A stretch of DNA of 64,000 nt from Amylostereum areolatum. Lineage: Eukaryota; Basidiomycota; Agaricomycetes; Russulales; Stereaceae. Under the pieces are notes generated by a model. The model had not been told where the DNA came from, ran no database searches, and was given only the letters and a program-made list of their open reading frames with translations. The DNA lies in the NCBI GenBank assembly GCA_012932865.1, contig SAXG01000039.1, positions 62,001-126,000 of the forward strand, given 5' to 3'. How positions within the stretch are numbered: position 1 is the stretch's first letter; each line of letters begins with the position of its first letter. Made by a program: the position numbers and the translations under genes. Positions 36,362-47,010 of this stretch are shown here, piece after piece.

Positions 36362-37389
36362 ATGGCCGACGTCCACGCCCCCCAACAACAGCATGTCGAA
36401 GTTGAGCACGATGGCTTCAGCGATGCTACCTCCGACCAGCGCGACGACGACCAGAAGAAATCTGATGATGAGCTCGCCGACCGTTTGTCCTCCATCATCG
36501 AGGACGCCAACTCCCGCCTCTTGCCCTTGACGAAGATGATCCGGTCGGTGCGTTGTCCCCATTTTCATTTTTTTTTCTATTTTTGATTTTGATTTCGTAC
36601 TTTGTAGCACATCGAGAACATGGAGTCTCGACCAGAAGAAGAAAGGAACGAAAGCGAGCTGGTGAAAGCCGTGAGGCCCTTGATCGAACAAGCCGACAAG
36701 ATCCTCAACGAAGCAAACGGTGCCGTCAAGGGTGCCGACCCGGACAATCGTGTATCCAATCGTGCCAAGCGCCATGCGGAGGTAATGGCTTCCGCTCCCG
36801 TCATCATAGTGTTGCATGGAGCTCACCGGTATTACCAGGCTCACGCCGCGACTGCAAGCGAGCAGCGGCTAGCAGCTGCGTTGAAAGTGGTATGTTTGTC
36901 TGTTAACGCCTTTTCCAAGGCGATGGTCTGATTCAATTTCTCAGCTCATCCAAGAAGTCGGTGGCACTATCGAGTGGGCGAAGAACAAGTTGGATGCTTT
37001 CCCGAAGGCGAAGCGGGACCTTGGTCCCCTCCTTGACGCTCTCGGTCGTACGTTTCCTGTGGAGATCGTTCCCCCTTCACCAAGCTCATTCTCCTGCAGA
37101 ACCTCTCACACAAATTGTTGGCGGTGTCGGCCTTCTGCTCACCGGAGTTCTCAACCTCGTGGGCAAATTGGTTAGCGTTTCAATGCACATAGTCGCGAGA
37201 ACTGCTCGTTGACAGTCGCTTCATGTTCTAGCTCAGCGGCCTTGGTCTCGACAGCTTGTTGAAAGGTATCGTTACGGCGACGGTGCGTGACTCTATCTCA
37301 ATATGCGAACATGTGTGAGACTGAAACGGGAGCAACAGGGACTCGACAAGATCTATGCCGGCCTTGGTCTCGGGAAACTGATGAGCTGA
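36362..37389 (+). CDS. Conserved fungal protein (DUF6987-like), function unknown
   Basis: The first exon is acidic (MADVHAPQQQHVEVEHDGFS, then DDELADRLSSIIEDANSRL). The next codes for ELVKAVRPLIEQADKILNEA and NGAVKGADPDNR, a block I associate with a fungal domain of unknown function (probably DUF6987). After EVGGTIEWAKNKLDAFPKA the C-terminus is a Gly/Leu-rich hydrophobic region (GGVGLLLTGVLNLVGKL, then LSGLGLDSLLKG and IYAGLGLGKLMS) that could embed in or lie on a membrane. Six or seven short exons splice in phase. The TATA box suggests regulated or strong expression. The family name is from memory and should be treated as tentative. Confidence 0.65.
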
Positions 37390-37651
37390 AGCCGCCTCGT
37401 TCACGGATTATTGTACTCGGTTTTTCGGGCCTTGATTATTCTGTAGCGTGTAAAACCTTTGTTGGATCGCTGGAGTGTACGTTTATTCTCGATATACGAT
37501 TCTTGCATTTTCTCGATGAGAAGAATAAGTCAACTCCGACTTCGACTCGATCGTCAAACCATCTGCAGGAACGAGAAGTGATCACGTGCGCTGATGAATT
37601 CGGCGTTTCTTTCACTTTGCTTTGTTGCTTCGAACCTGGAAGCTGGAAGCA

Positions 37652-37749
37652 TTCAAGCTACAAGCTTCAAGCTACAAGCTTCAAGCTACAAGCTTCAAGC
37701 TACAAGCTTCAAGCTACAAGCTTCAAGCTACAAGCTTCAAGCTACAAGC
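37652..37749 (+). repeat. Perfect 14-bp tandem array, seven copies
   Basis: The unit ttcaagctacaagc is repeated seven times without a mismatch and then breaks into ttcaaattcaag. Each unit junction makes aagctt. There are no spacers, so it is a minisatellite and not a CRISPR array. It lies between two plus-strand genes, about 200 bp before the TATA boxes of the gene at 37947. Confidence 0.9.
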
Positions 37750-37883
37750 TTCAAATTCAAGAAGATCGTCGACATCAAAGCGTGTGGGAAAGGTCATCTA
37801 GATGCCGTACCCATTCGACGGTTTTGGGTAATGTTCCCCTTCTGTGCCCTAGTACTGATCCCTTTGCGCCTTGTGGTGTAAAA

Positions 37884-37904
37884 GGTATAAAGCAGGTATA
37901 AAAC
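37884..37904 (+). promoter_or_regulatory. Twin TATA boxes of the orphan gene
   Basis: Two overlapping copies, ggtataaag and ggtataaaa, are spaced 11 bp apart. The second ends 43 bp before the ATG at 37947. Confidence 0.45.
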
Positions 37905-37946
37905 CCAGTGGCGTCGATATGTGAGGATCCTTGCTTCTCCACTCTT

Positions 37947-39628
37947 ATGGATGTCTCCCCAATAGCCAAACGCTTCGTTTCCCCCTCCTCTGGAGTCACA
38001 TCGGCCGGAAGCCGTAGCCCAACGACCTACGCACCCCGCACAGAGAGGACGGTGTGGTGGAAAGAATGGGAGGCGAACGATTCCTGGCGAGACAGACGGT
38101 ATGACCAGTATGTCCCTTGGTCAGTCCTCCTTGGTTAGGGCTTTGCTCAATGATATTTCAGGAATCTATCGCCTGCTGATCGCCTGCGGGATGCCGCGCT
38201 CGACTTCAAACTGGATCGATTCTGGCCTCGACAGGTCGCGCTCGGACCTTACGGTCTTTTTCACCTTTGGGACCAGGTGCGTCGTCTTCGCCTTATCGCA
38301 TCTCGCGGCCTATTCACTCGAGACGCATCTAGTTTCGCATATTCATTGGGCTATCGTATCGTCCCATCATCAACTTTAATCGGCACGACCCAGCGGAAGG
38401 GTCAGACTCCGGCTCCGACGACGATGCCGACACAAAGGGTATCTATAAACGCAAGCCCGCGCCCGTACGCGTCTTTGAACGTCCTCGCCTACTCCCTGGT
38501 CAAACCGGAGAAAAAGCGCAGCCTCTACGCCAGAAGTATCACCGTGTCTTTTGTGGCATTGGCGCAGCATACCACTACGACTACGACGCGACCATCGAGA
38601 AGGATCTGAATCCCGGACAGATATATCTTCGTCACATCGAAGAAAAGGACGATCGCATGGATAAGTTCCTTTACGATCCAGAAACGAGCATGAAAATACT
38701 CTTCTCGTCGTATTTCTGGGAACATACGCTCAATCTGTGCGTGCATCATAAACCCTGTCAATATCTACTCATGTAGTCTCATAGCTCTGAAGAATGCCGT
38801 TCCAATTTTGCCATCGTCGCCTCCTGCTTCTTGAACTATGTGATTCAATGCAAGGCCCTCGGAGAACCGGAGTATGAAATTCCGCTGCAGAAGGCACTCA
38901 CCGTCACGGAGATGGCTCGCAAGCAACTTCCTCTCACGTCGGCCCTTGCATACGCCTTCCCCGACGATGTTAGCAAGGCTTTCAGTTCCACATTCCCCCG
39001 TAAAAAGGACGTGGGGTCGACTCTGTCCGATATACCTCCAACCTTCCGGGAAATCCTACTTCAGGAGGAGGCGAACATCATCGATGTCGAAACAATCGTC
39101 GAAAATGACTGGGATGTGCAGGAAGACACTGCGTCTGCGGCTGATCGCTGGTTCGTCGCTTGTCCGTCGCTCGAGCTCTGGCTTGGCTCTGCCACGGCAA
39201 GATTCAAAGCCAATCACATGGCTGGCATCGTCGAAGTATCAAGTCGTCGAATCGCCCGCGTGCAACCAGCAAAAGTATCTCTTACGGAGGCCGTGGAAAG
39301 AACTTTGGAAAATACGTTCGCCACAGTCGACTTAGCTCCGCTGGAAGTCTGGGGTCACGCAGCGTCGTCCGATATCCAGCCACCCGTGATCTTGTCCACA
39401 AACAGGAGCCTGGTCACCCACGATCCTTCCCAGGACACAATCACACTGCTTGTCAAGCCGGAATCAACTCATCTCTTCACGGCGGCTGTGGGGATGATCC
39501 TGCAGGCGACCTGGGTGCAGATCGCCCGACAGGACAGCGTGGACAACGGGGTTGGCAAGTATTGGTACATGGAGCACTTGTCGAACCAATTTCCCAGCTT
39601 TTATACAGAAGATTTGCTGGAAATGTAG
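37947..39628 (+). CDS. Orphan basidiomycete-type protein, function unknown
   Basis: Five or so exons encode about 500 residues. Readable blocks are VWWKEWEANDSWRDRRYD, LSPADRLRDAALDFKLDRFW, RRLRLIASRGLFTRDAS, YHRVFCGIGAAYHYDYDATI, PGQIYLRHIEEKDDRMDKF, LYDPETSMKILFSSYFWEH and, near the end, VGKYWYMEHLSNQFPSFYTE. I recognise no domain, signal peptide or membrane segment. Around 38325-38387 either a 62-nt intron (acceptor acccag) is spliced or a base is missing; both readings continue into GSDSGSDDDADTKG. The start at 37947 is the first Met after the TATA boxes. Confidence 0.65.
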
Positions 39629-39853
39629 GTTTCGTTTACGTTCGGACTCGTGTTACCGCGGCTCTTACATTACGAAACCCTCTGTATTCTCTACTCGTGG
39701 ATCTGTATGCTAGAAATGACGAATTCTGTAATATCAGTAACACTGTGTATGCTCCCCGAAGTAACCTACAATGTTTTTGGTACTTTAGGACTTGGTGCGC
39801 GTGTCGGCAAAATGGGCGCTAACCGCGCCAGCCACGCTTTACCTCTCGCGGTC

Positions 39854-40729
39854 ATGCTCCCTCTCCGACGACCTTCAGCTCTATTCCTCCTTCGCCCTCA
39901 TGCGCGCTCATATGCCGTGTCGGTAAAGTCGCCACGGGTGTACGAGAAAAAGCCCGTGCCGCGCATCTACTCGGAGAAGAAAACCTTCCGATACAACCAA
40001 TACCTCCGCCTCTTCGAGAACAGTGCCAACTCTCCCCTCGTCTTTCTCCACCACGACAAGTTCTCTACGCCCAATCTCATCAAATTGCGCCGTACCATCG
40101 CAGCGGCAGCTGCAAAACACGCAACGCCTACACCGTCATTGGCCAGTCCTGGTCCGAACCCCGTGCAGTCAGAGCCGGCCCTCCCGACGCTCACGATCAT
40201 CCGCACGGCGCTTTTCGGCGTCGCCCTACGAGAATATGCGTCGCTTGACGCGAAAACGAGCGAGGAGATTGCGAGCACAATAAAGGGCGGGCTTGCCGTG
40301 CTCTCCCTCCCGTCACTCAACCCGCCGCAACTGCAAGCCGTCCTACGCGCCATCGACCGGACCATCCCCAAACCCAAGCCTCTGACACCCGAGCAGATCA
40401 AGGCCAAGGCAGACCTCGCGGCCGCGGACCCCCCGAATCCTGGCCGTCGCGCGAAACGGTCGCGTCCGACGCTGACACCAGAGATGTCGCTCATGGGCGC
40501 GCTCATCGAGGGACGGGTGTTTAAGGCGGAGGGCGTGGCGACCGTCGCGACATTGCCGACGCTGGAAACGCTACGTGCGCAGATTGTGGGTTTATTGAGC
40601 AGCCCGGCGACGCAGCTGGCGGCCGTCTTGAGCGAGGCGAGTGGTGGACGTCTGGCGAGGACATTGGAGGGGTTGAAGAAGAGTTTAGAGGAGGAGCAGG
40701 GGGAGGGAACGCGGTCGGAAGCCCCGTGA
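39854..40729 (+). CDS. Mitochondrial ribosomal protein uL10m
   Basis: This is the mitochondrial L10 protein of the ribosomal stalk base (yeast Mrpl11). The N-terminus MLPLRRPSALFLLRPHARSY is a typical Arg-rich import sequence. The L10 core shows PLVFLHHDKFSTPNLIKLRR, then LTIIRTALFGVALREY, GGLAVLSLPSLNPPQLQAVL, and TPEMSLMGALIEGRVF. The C-terminus is LRAQIVGLLSSPATQLAAVL, followed by a charged tail. It is one exon of about 291 residues. An in-frame Met 14 codons upstream (39812) is possible; I prefer 39854 because it starts the presequence directly. Confidence 0.82.
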   Translation: MLPLRRPSALFLLRPHARSYAVSVKSPRVYEKKPVPRIYSEKKTFRYNQYLRLFENSANSPLVFLHHDKFSTPNLIKLRRTIAAAAAKHATPTPSLASPGPNPVQSEPALPTLTIIRTALFGVALREYASLDAKTSEEIASTIKGGLAVLSLPSLNPPQLQAVLRAIDRTIPKPKPLTPEQIKAKADLAAADPPNPGRRAKRSRPTLTPEMSLMGALIEGRVFKAEGVATVATLPTLETLRAQIVGLLSSPATQLAAVLSEASGGRLARTLEGLKKSLEEEQGEGTRSEAP

Positions 40730-41010
40730 AGTGTATACATTCGCTATAATTTCTACATTTCCATCTGCTCGTTGCATAAGTATATTCGTAAGTGTAACTA
40801 CCACGGCCCACTGGAGTTGAGAGTCGAGAGATGGAACGGTCAGGGATCGGTCCGCGGTTCGATCGCCACGTGGTTCGGTTCGTAGCTTGCTTTTGATGAG
40901 CGCTTATGCAGGAGTGTTCTTGTTTCCTTCGACCATCCCGACGACGGTCTTGACGTCGGCCACCGCTTTGAACGCGAGATTGCATCGGTGGCGACTTTCC
41001 AGCAATCGAA

Positions 41011-43308
41011 ATGTGTGTAAATCATAGGCTCTTCAAGGGCAAATATGCTCAAGTAACGACGTTTCAGGGATGACGATGACTTTCTGTACGGCGACTCGAC
41101 ACCCGTGCCTCCGTCCAAGGTGGTGACTCCAGTGCCGTCAACTCCCATCGCACCCATACCCACTCCCGGTGAGAACCCGTTTATTCCATAGTCAATCTCC
41201 TCCAGGACGCCAACGCGCGTTCGCCTTTGTATTCTACGACGCCCTTTCCAATGTAAAATCCTATTTGCTCATCCCCCCTCCCTCGCGCGCGTGCCTCAGT
41301 CCCAGAACCGTGAGTCGAGCAAGTTGAGTGCCACTACGTCTCGCTCATTTGCCTTATTTTCTGTCTCTAGAATACCTTTCACACACACACGAGAAGTTTC
41401 GGAAGAGCCGCCTTTCCCACCCAGCTCAGCATACGAGGCGGCCTTGACCGCCGTACCCCCAATCGAAAGAAATGGAACGGTGGAAATGAAGGAGGAGACG
41501 CCACCCGCAGCGCCTGCAGAGAATGGCGGAGAAGAAGGTGAAGACGAGGGTGAGGACGACGACGAAGAGGGCGACGAAAGTGAAGACGTGCGTTTACAAC
41601 ATATTGTTCGCCTGTTGCTGCCACTCAGTTCGTTTTGTAGGATGTCGAATTTATCATGGAGCCCGCATCGCGCAGCTTGGACCTTCGGTGAGCCCACTTA
41701 TCCTCAGAACTCCTATGTAGCGTGTTCGAACTCGTTTTCAGTCCTAGCAGACCGGTGGGACCTCGCAATACCAGTTCGACGACCTTTACCCCTCAAAAAG
41801 GTGTGTGCAGACTCAAATTTGTGCGCTCGGACCAGCTCACAACTGTCCAGGACCTCCTCAAGGCGGAGGGCCTTCTCTCACGACCGAATACACACCCCGA
41901 GACCGCAATGGCTCCATCAAGCCATCCGGGGCGCCACAAGCATCCTCACAAACTCCTCAACCATCATCCAGTGTCCCTCCCAGCGAGTCCCAGCCAAGGA
42001 CCGACGATGGGCCAGACCCTTCCACACTCCCACCCGTTACTGCACCCCCTTCGCATCCCAGCATTGACCCCTCACAGCCAGGCATCGTCGAAGGTCGTCC
42101 CGTTTTCGAGGTCGACATCGCCAACCTCGCAGAGAAGGGCTGGAGGAGACCGGGTTCGGATCTGAGCGACTGGTTTAACTATGGTTTTGACGAGATCAGC
42201 TGGGAAGCATACTGTTACAGAAGGCGTGAGATGGGCGAAGCAGCATCGGTGCTGAAAACCAATGTTGTGGTGCGCAGGATTCTTCTCTTCCTTTGTTTCT
42301 CTCGAATAACCGTAACATCCCACAGAACTTCTCTGGGATGCCAGAGGACCAGCTAACCCAGCTCCCACCAGAACTTCGCCAGATGGTCATGGCCGGCACC
42401 AACGCCATGATGAACAACAGCGGCGTACCGAACGGGCAAATGATGCAAGGCATGATGGGTCCCGGCGACATGAACAACATGGGCGGAATGGGCAACATGA
42501 ACATGCAGATGATGAACCCGATGATGGTAGGTATGGGCGAGATGGGCATGGACGGCGGGCAACCGCAAGGTCAGCCGCAGGAGGGTATGCAGGGCATGGG
42601 TCCTGGGGTCGGTATGAACGGCGAGGGATTCGGCCCCCAGGGCGGGCCGCAGAACATGGGCATGGGTGCAATGGGCATGCCCGGGGAATACGGCATGCAG
42701 GTCGGTCCGCACCTCGTACTGGTGGCCAGCGTTGACGTAGTGTGTGATAGGACCCAAACGCGATGCAGCAGCAGATGTATCAGAACATGGAGGTTCAGGT
42801 TCCACAACAGCCTCCGCCCGTGCAACCAAGCGCAGGGCCTGGTATGATCCAAGGTCCTCAAGGTCCTCGCGCCGTCCCCCAGGGACCTTATCGTGGGGGA
42901 CGCGGGATGGGAATGCGTGGCGCACGCGGTGGGTTCCCCGGACGTGGACGCGGTAAGCTCGCATCTGCCTCTTTCCTCTTCCGAGACAGCTTCTCATCAA
43001 TGGAGTGTGAAAAGGTGGACCCCCTATCCCGATACGCCCAGCATCTCCCCTTCCACCGAACGTGCCCACGGGTCCGCGGAACCAAAACAAGTACAAGGAC
43101 AGGGACAACAACGCGCCTGCGGTCGAAGGACTGGATTATGGCGGCGGACAGGAGAGGGGCAGCAGGACGCCGACGGACGGGGACGATCGTAGCAGTCGGT
43201 AAGCATTCTCTTTTGTCTACGCTTCAAGACGATGATCATGAGTAATTCTGCAGCAAAAGGAGAGACCGCTCGCCGAGCGACGACAGGCGGGACTCCAAAC
43301 GGCGGTGA
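41011..43308 (+). CDS. FIP1: Pre-mRNA polyadenylation factor Fip1
   Basis: Fip1 links poly(A) polymerase to the cleavage/polyadenylation factor. The conserved Fip1 motif is clear: FEVDIANLAEKGWRRPGSDL followed by SDWFNYGFDEISWEAYC. The N-terminus is MDDDDFLYGDSTPVPPSK, whose ATG appears to be split as AT, intron 41013-41067, then G. Acidic exons lead to RSLDLR, then comes a Pro/Ser linker. After the core there is a Met/Gly/Asn-rich region, a Gly-Arg stretch (GGRGMGMRGARGGFPGRGRG) and a final Arg/Asp end RDRSPSDDRRDSKRR. About ten exons are in phase. It follows uL10m on the same strand after 281 bp and is convergent with the ING gene. Confidence 0.88.
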
Positions 43309-43510
43309 CCGTTCAGCGTTCAATCTCCAGGGTGCTCTGTATACTATCATATCTCGCTCCTATTCGATCTCAGTCTTCATTGTCTAATGCATACGCGCGT
43401 CGCGCACCGTTCACCAATAGCAGGTTTGATTACTGAGGTATACTCTATAGCACGAGAACGACGCGAAACTAGGTAGATAACGTACATATCCAAGAAATGA
43501 AGAGCCACAG

Positions 43511-44920
43511 TCATGATGCCGTATTCCCCCTCCCAGACCGTCCCCCACCGGATTTGCGACTTTTCACAGGCGCACGCCGTTTGTTCTTTGCCTTGTTTTT
43601 GCACCCGTCACAGAACCATTCGTCCTTCGGCGCAACCTGCAGGCCAAGGCAAGACAAGTGGAACTAAACGCGTTTTCATCAGCCACTTCTCAAGAACAAA
43701 CTCATCAAAAAGGATAAACGCACCCATTCACGCTCACAGTCGCTATCATCACATCCGATCATGTCCCCGAAACTCGGGCCATTGCACCAGCAATACAGCT
43801 TGCCGTCGTCGGCTTCTGCGTCTGCATCCGCGTCGGCATCTTGCACCACAGGCTCGACCACAGAAGGCGCAGCGACGCCCGGACCGACGAGTGGTATGGG
43901 AATGTTGCGTGCGATGGGCATACCAGGGCCTTCGAGTTTGGGGTGGACGGGTCCGTTCCACGCGGGCGCTGTCACAGCCATGAAAGGTGTGGGGAGCGAA
44001 GGATGCGTTGCCGCCGGGGGACCCAGGGGGAGGTCGCGAGCGCCGTTGGTCTCGGTAGGAGTTGACGCTGCGCCGCGATTCCGTTTCTTCGCGCTGCCTG
44101 AAGAGCGTCCGTTCGTGCGTGCGGCTGGTTGGGCTGGTTGGGCGACGTGGGGCTGTTGATGGGAGGTCACGGAAAGAACAGACTCCGTTGGAGATGCCGC
44201 GCGGTCGGTCCTATAGAAGGAGATCGAGGACGAGTGAGTAAGGAGAAATGGATGATAGACGCGGGATGGGTACGCACTTCCTGGAGCGGTTGCCGTTCTT
44301 AGACCGCGCCTGGCCACCCGCAGTCGTTCTGACGGTCCTTGCGTGGCGTCCGGCCCCCAGCGGGCTCACCGTCGTCGTCCTTCGTTGGGCGTTTGCGTTT
44401 GTTCGATGTCGCAGGGTCGGAGGAAGAGGTGAGGAGTGCACCGCGACGGCGGCGGCCTTCGTGTGTAGACACCGGCGCGTACGACCGGGGGGCGACGTGG
44501 GGATACACCGTCCGTCGGATAAGCAGGCTGTCGTCGAAGCCAGGTGCGTGTTGCAGTAGGGCGGACATGTGTTCATGGTGGTCGTGCAGCGCGTCTGCCG
44601 CCAACGACGATACACGGATTTTGTCCTCGCCACCAGGCCTGAGCCTGTTGTGCGTCCTCAGCGATCTCGACGAGAAGCCAGAAGCGCTCCTCCTTGGACG
44701 CGGTGTTGTTTTCGATCATGTCCGTAAGACGGTTGATTTTGCCGGTCATGCTGACGACGGTGGCGGAGAGGACGGCGTCGAGTTCGTGCAGTTCGGCGAA
44801 GGAACGGGAGATCTCTATGGGGAGTGCATCGAGGGTGTGGGTGTATTCTGTGAGAAGGGAGACGGCGTAGGCGGTGGAAAGGGAGGCAGGGTCGGTCGTG
44901 GTAGCAGGCTGGTGCGCCAT
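43511..44920 (-). CDS. ING-family PHD-finger protein, two frame breaks
   Basis: ING proteins are histone acetyltransferase/deacetylase subunits that read H3K4me3 through a PHD finger. The N-terminal ING domain is seen in EYTHTLDALPIEISRSFAEL, KINRLTDMIENN and EERFWLLVEIAEDAQ, then RPGGEDKIRV and LAADALHDHHEHM. The PHD finger is YCWCNGPSFGDMIGCDDSDC, then after an intron FHLSCLGLQVAPKDEWFCDG with all expected Cys/His ligands, and a basic tail. One base must be skipped near 44641-44650 (AEDAQ to LRPGGED) and another between about 44295 and 44345 (before KNGNRSRKTDRAASP). No intron fits at the first. The Ala-rich stretch (DADADADAEADDGK) before the finger is a GCNGAN-type repeat. Confidence 0.8.
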
Positions 44921-47010
44921 CCTGCGCGTCGTCGTGGTCGGTGAGACTCAGAGGGGGAAGGGTGTTCCGTGTTCGTCTCCTCAGTCCAAATCGAGAACGC
45001 GTCCTAATTTCACTTCCGTCAGATCACATGATCAGTCGCGTCGCGTCCCTCTCAACTCTCTCACCCACTCAACAAAGATTGAGAATAATGATGTTTATGA
45101 TGATGGGTACAATGCGTAGAGCTACAGAGGTTGCATGGCTAGTTCATACAGAATGTCGAATGTGGTTCGTCGTCGTCGTCAATGCGCCTATCTCGCCAGC
45201 GGTCAACGCGGGAGGCCGGCGAGAGAATTTCTCTCCCTCCTATCCAATGGCCCCCAAGGAGGGACCAGCTATCGTAAATCATGACGCCCCCTCTCTCTAT
45301 CGCTTCTGCCTGCTTGAGGCCGGGTAAGCGGGAGTAGTCTATTTCTTGCTGGACTTGCTCGACCTACTTGACCCGTTCGAAGAATTCTGCTTCGTGCTCT
45401 GCGTGAGCGCGGCGAACATCGCGTATTGCGTGCTGGGGGACTGTTGCATGCCCGAAAATGCATGGGGAGCCGGCGGGTCCGACGGGGAAGAACGCGAGCC
45501 CAGACGAAGGCGTGGACGATGAGGTGTAGTTGAATGACGGCATATCGCGTGGTGGAGTGATGGTGTCGGGTTGTCGGGTATCGTGCCGATTGCGAGGACG
45601 TATGCGTGGATGGATATTAAGAGCTCGAAGCCGTGAATGAACGGGTCGTGCGGGGTAGATTAGATGTGCAGATGGTACTGCGAGGACGTGTGCGAGAGTG
45701 ACCGAGGTTGAGAGAGTGACGGACCCCTAAGGATGCGGGGATAGTAAGAATCTGTAAAGGGAGGAATGACGCGCTGCGACGGACGTGTAGGCCAAGCCTG
45801 ACTGGGGGATCCGAAGCAGAGGGGGCGGGAGGATGTTATAAGGCGTAGGAGGGGATCCGCGTAATTGTCTGCGGCACGGAGATAGAGCGTGTACTTGCAA
45901 TTGTCTTGTCGGGTGTCAAGTCAATGCTTGCAGAGGCTGTTGTTTGGGCTGTAGGTCCCCGGAAAGCTCGATGTCGGACAGAACAGAGAAGCGCTGGCTT
46001 GCTTTGTTGTTCTCCCCCGATCCTATTGTTCTCGGTTATATACCGTTGGAAAAGCACAGGCAAGAGAAGGATGCCCATATTCGGTGCACCTGAGTAGAGC
46101 GCGTACGCAGAGGCCAAGCAACATCGAGTACAAGAGCTGGGTAGAAGACAGAACAAGGGAGCCTTCCCAACTAGGCCTTCGCTTTGTATCGGGTTTCCGG
46201 CATGCCGCGGACGCACGGGTCACGGACGCGCCATCGGGGCGCCATACCAACAAAATGAAATAATTTCGATCGTGAAAAGGTCGAGGAGAACATTGGTGGG
46301 ACACATCAGAAACGATTTGTCGGAAATGGAACACCGGAAGGGCCTGCACAGTGCATGGACCCAACGATCTTAGGCTATCGACCGACACCCGGCCCCGTTT
46401 GCCCCCTGCAGCACAAGACAAGAACACATGTCCTAGTGTTAGCATTCCATCAGAAGACCTTCATGATAGATCCTTCACCCAGGAGGCACACGCAAAATTA
46501 TTGTGGAATGGTATCGAGTCAGACGAGGTATGTACAGTGCATTCAACTTGATCTATGCCATTATGAGAACGGGTGTGATGATGGAGGGAGGGAGGTCATG
46601 TCCGATTCGCGATGCTACAGATGACGGGGTGGACGATGAGATGAGGAAGGTAATGAGCGTCATGAAGGATGGGATGCATCGATGCTCCTGAGCGGACGAG
46701 GCAAGGTAGAGATGAATATCGGTGCGAGACATGACGAAAATGCGAACGATGCGGGTCAATGCAGGTGTGGGGGAGGGGATAAATATACGGACAAGGGATG
46801 GGGAAGCGCAGACAGCAGAGCAGAGCGGAACGACCAAACCGGAGGTTAACGGGGGGGATACGGTACTAAAAATACACACCAACGACGGAACCAAGGAAAC
46901 GATGAAGATGCAGGATGCAATGCGAACGAATGGATGAGGGGAAGTGAAGATGATGCCAGGGAGAGAATGCGAGAAAGAAAATGCAAGTGTGAAGGCGAAT
47001 GGCGAAATGC
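44921..47010. other. 2.1-kb gene-poor region
   Basis: The longest stretch without a confident gene. It contains a candidate small minus-strand ORF at 45339-45543. I found no transposase, reverse transcriptase, terminal repeats or RNA gene by eye. It may hold promoter elements of the ING gene and the 3' UTR of the TBC gene. Confidence 0.4.
45339..45543 (-). CDS. Candidate small protein gene, possibly frameshifted
   Basis: The ATG at 45543 starts MPSFNYTSSSTPSSGLAFFP. If one base is skipped in the GGGG run at 45463-45466, the frame continues as HAFSGMQQSPSTQYAMFAAL and TQSTKQNSSNGSS to a Ser/Lys end at 45339. That reads far more like protein than the unshifted frame, which ends at 45364. Neither version has a domain I know. 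It may be a real short gene hit by the same kind of insertion seen elsewhere, or chance. Confidence 0.35.

Larger units (their letters stand above)
37390..37946. other. Intergenic region with tandem array and TATA boxes
   Basis: 557 bp that hold the 14-bp tandem array (37652-37749) and two TATA-like motifs just before the next gene. No gene is seen. Frames through the array are repeat artefacts. Confidence 0.5.

Noticed and set aside
36329..36844. 171-codon minus-strand frame over the gene at 36362
   Set aside because: It crosses introns of a well-spliced plus-strand gene and ignores them, as a chance frame would.
37650..37760. Repeat array that might be mistaken for CRISPR or for a KLQASSYKLQATSF-type repeat protein
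   Set aside because: The 14-bp units are contiguous with no spacers, the genome is eukaryotic, and the frames through the array arise only because three units make 42 bp.
38325..38387. Possible one-base deletion in the orphan gene
   Set aside because: A 62-nt GT-AG intron in correct phase explains the frame change, so it is not counted with the insertion sites.
42353..43111. Long minus-strand frame rich in His and Val opposite Fip1
   Set aside because: It is the antisense shadow of the Met/Gly/Asn-rich part of Fip1, whose plus frame has clear conserved blocks.
43791..43860. Ser/Ala repeat frame on the plus strand
   Set aside because: Shadow of the Asp/Ala repeat of the ING protein on the other strand.
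45836..46445. Overlapping minus-strand frames in the gene-poor region
   Set aside because: Both read like chance sequence, with no domain, splice-consistent extension or promoter signal.
44921..47010. Possible transposon in the largest gap
   Set aside because: No transposase or reverse-transcriptase motif, no terminal repeats and no target duplication could be seen.
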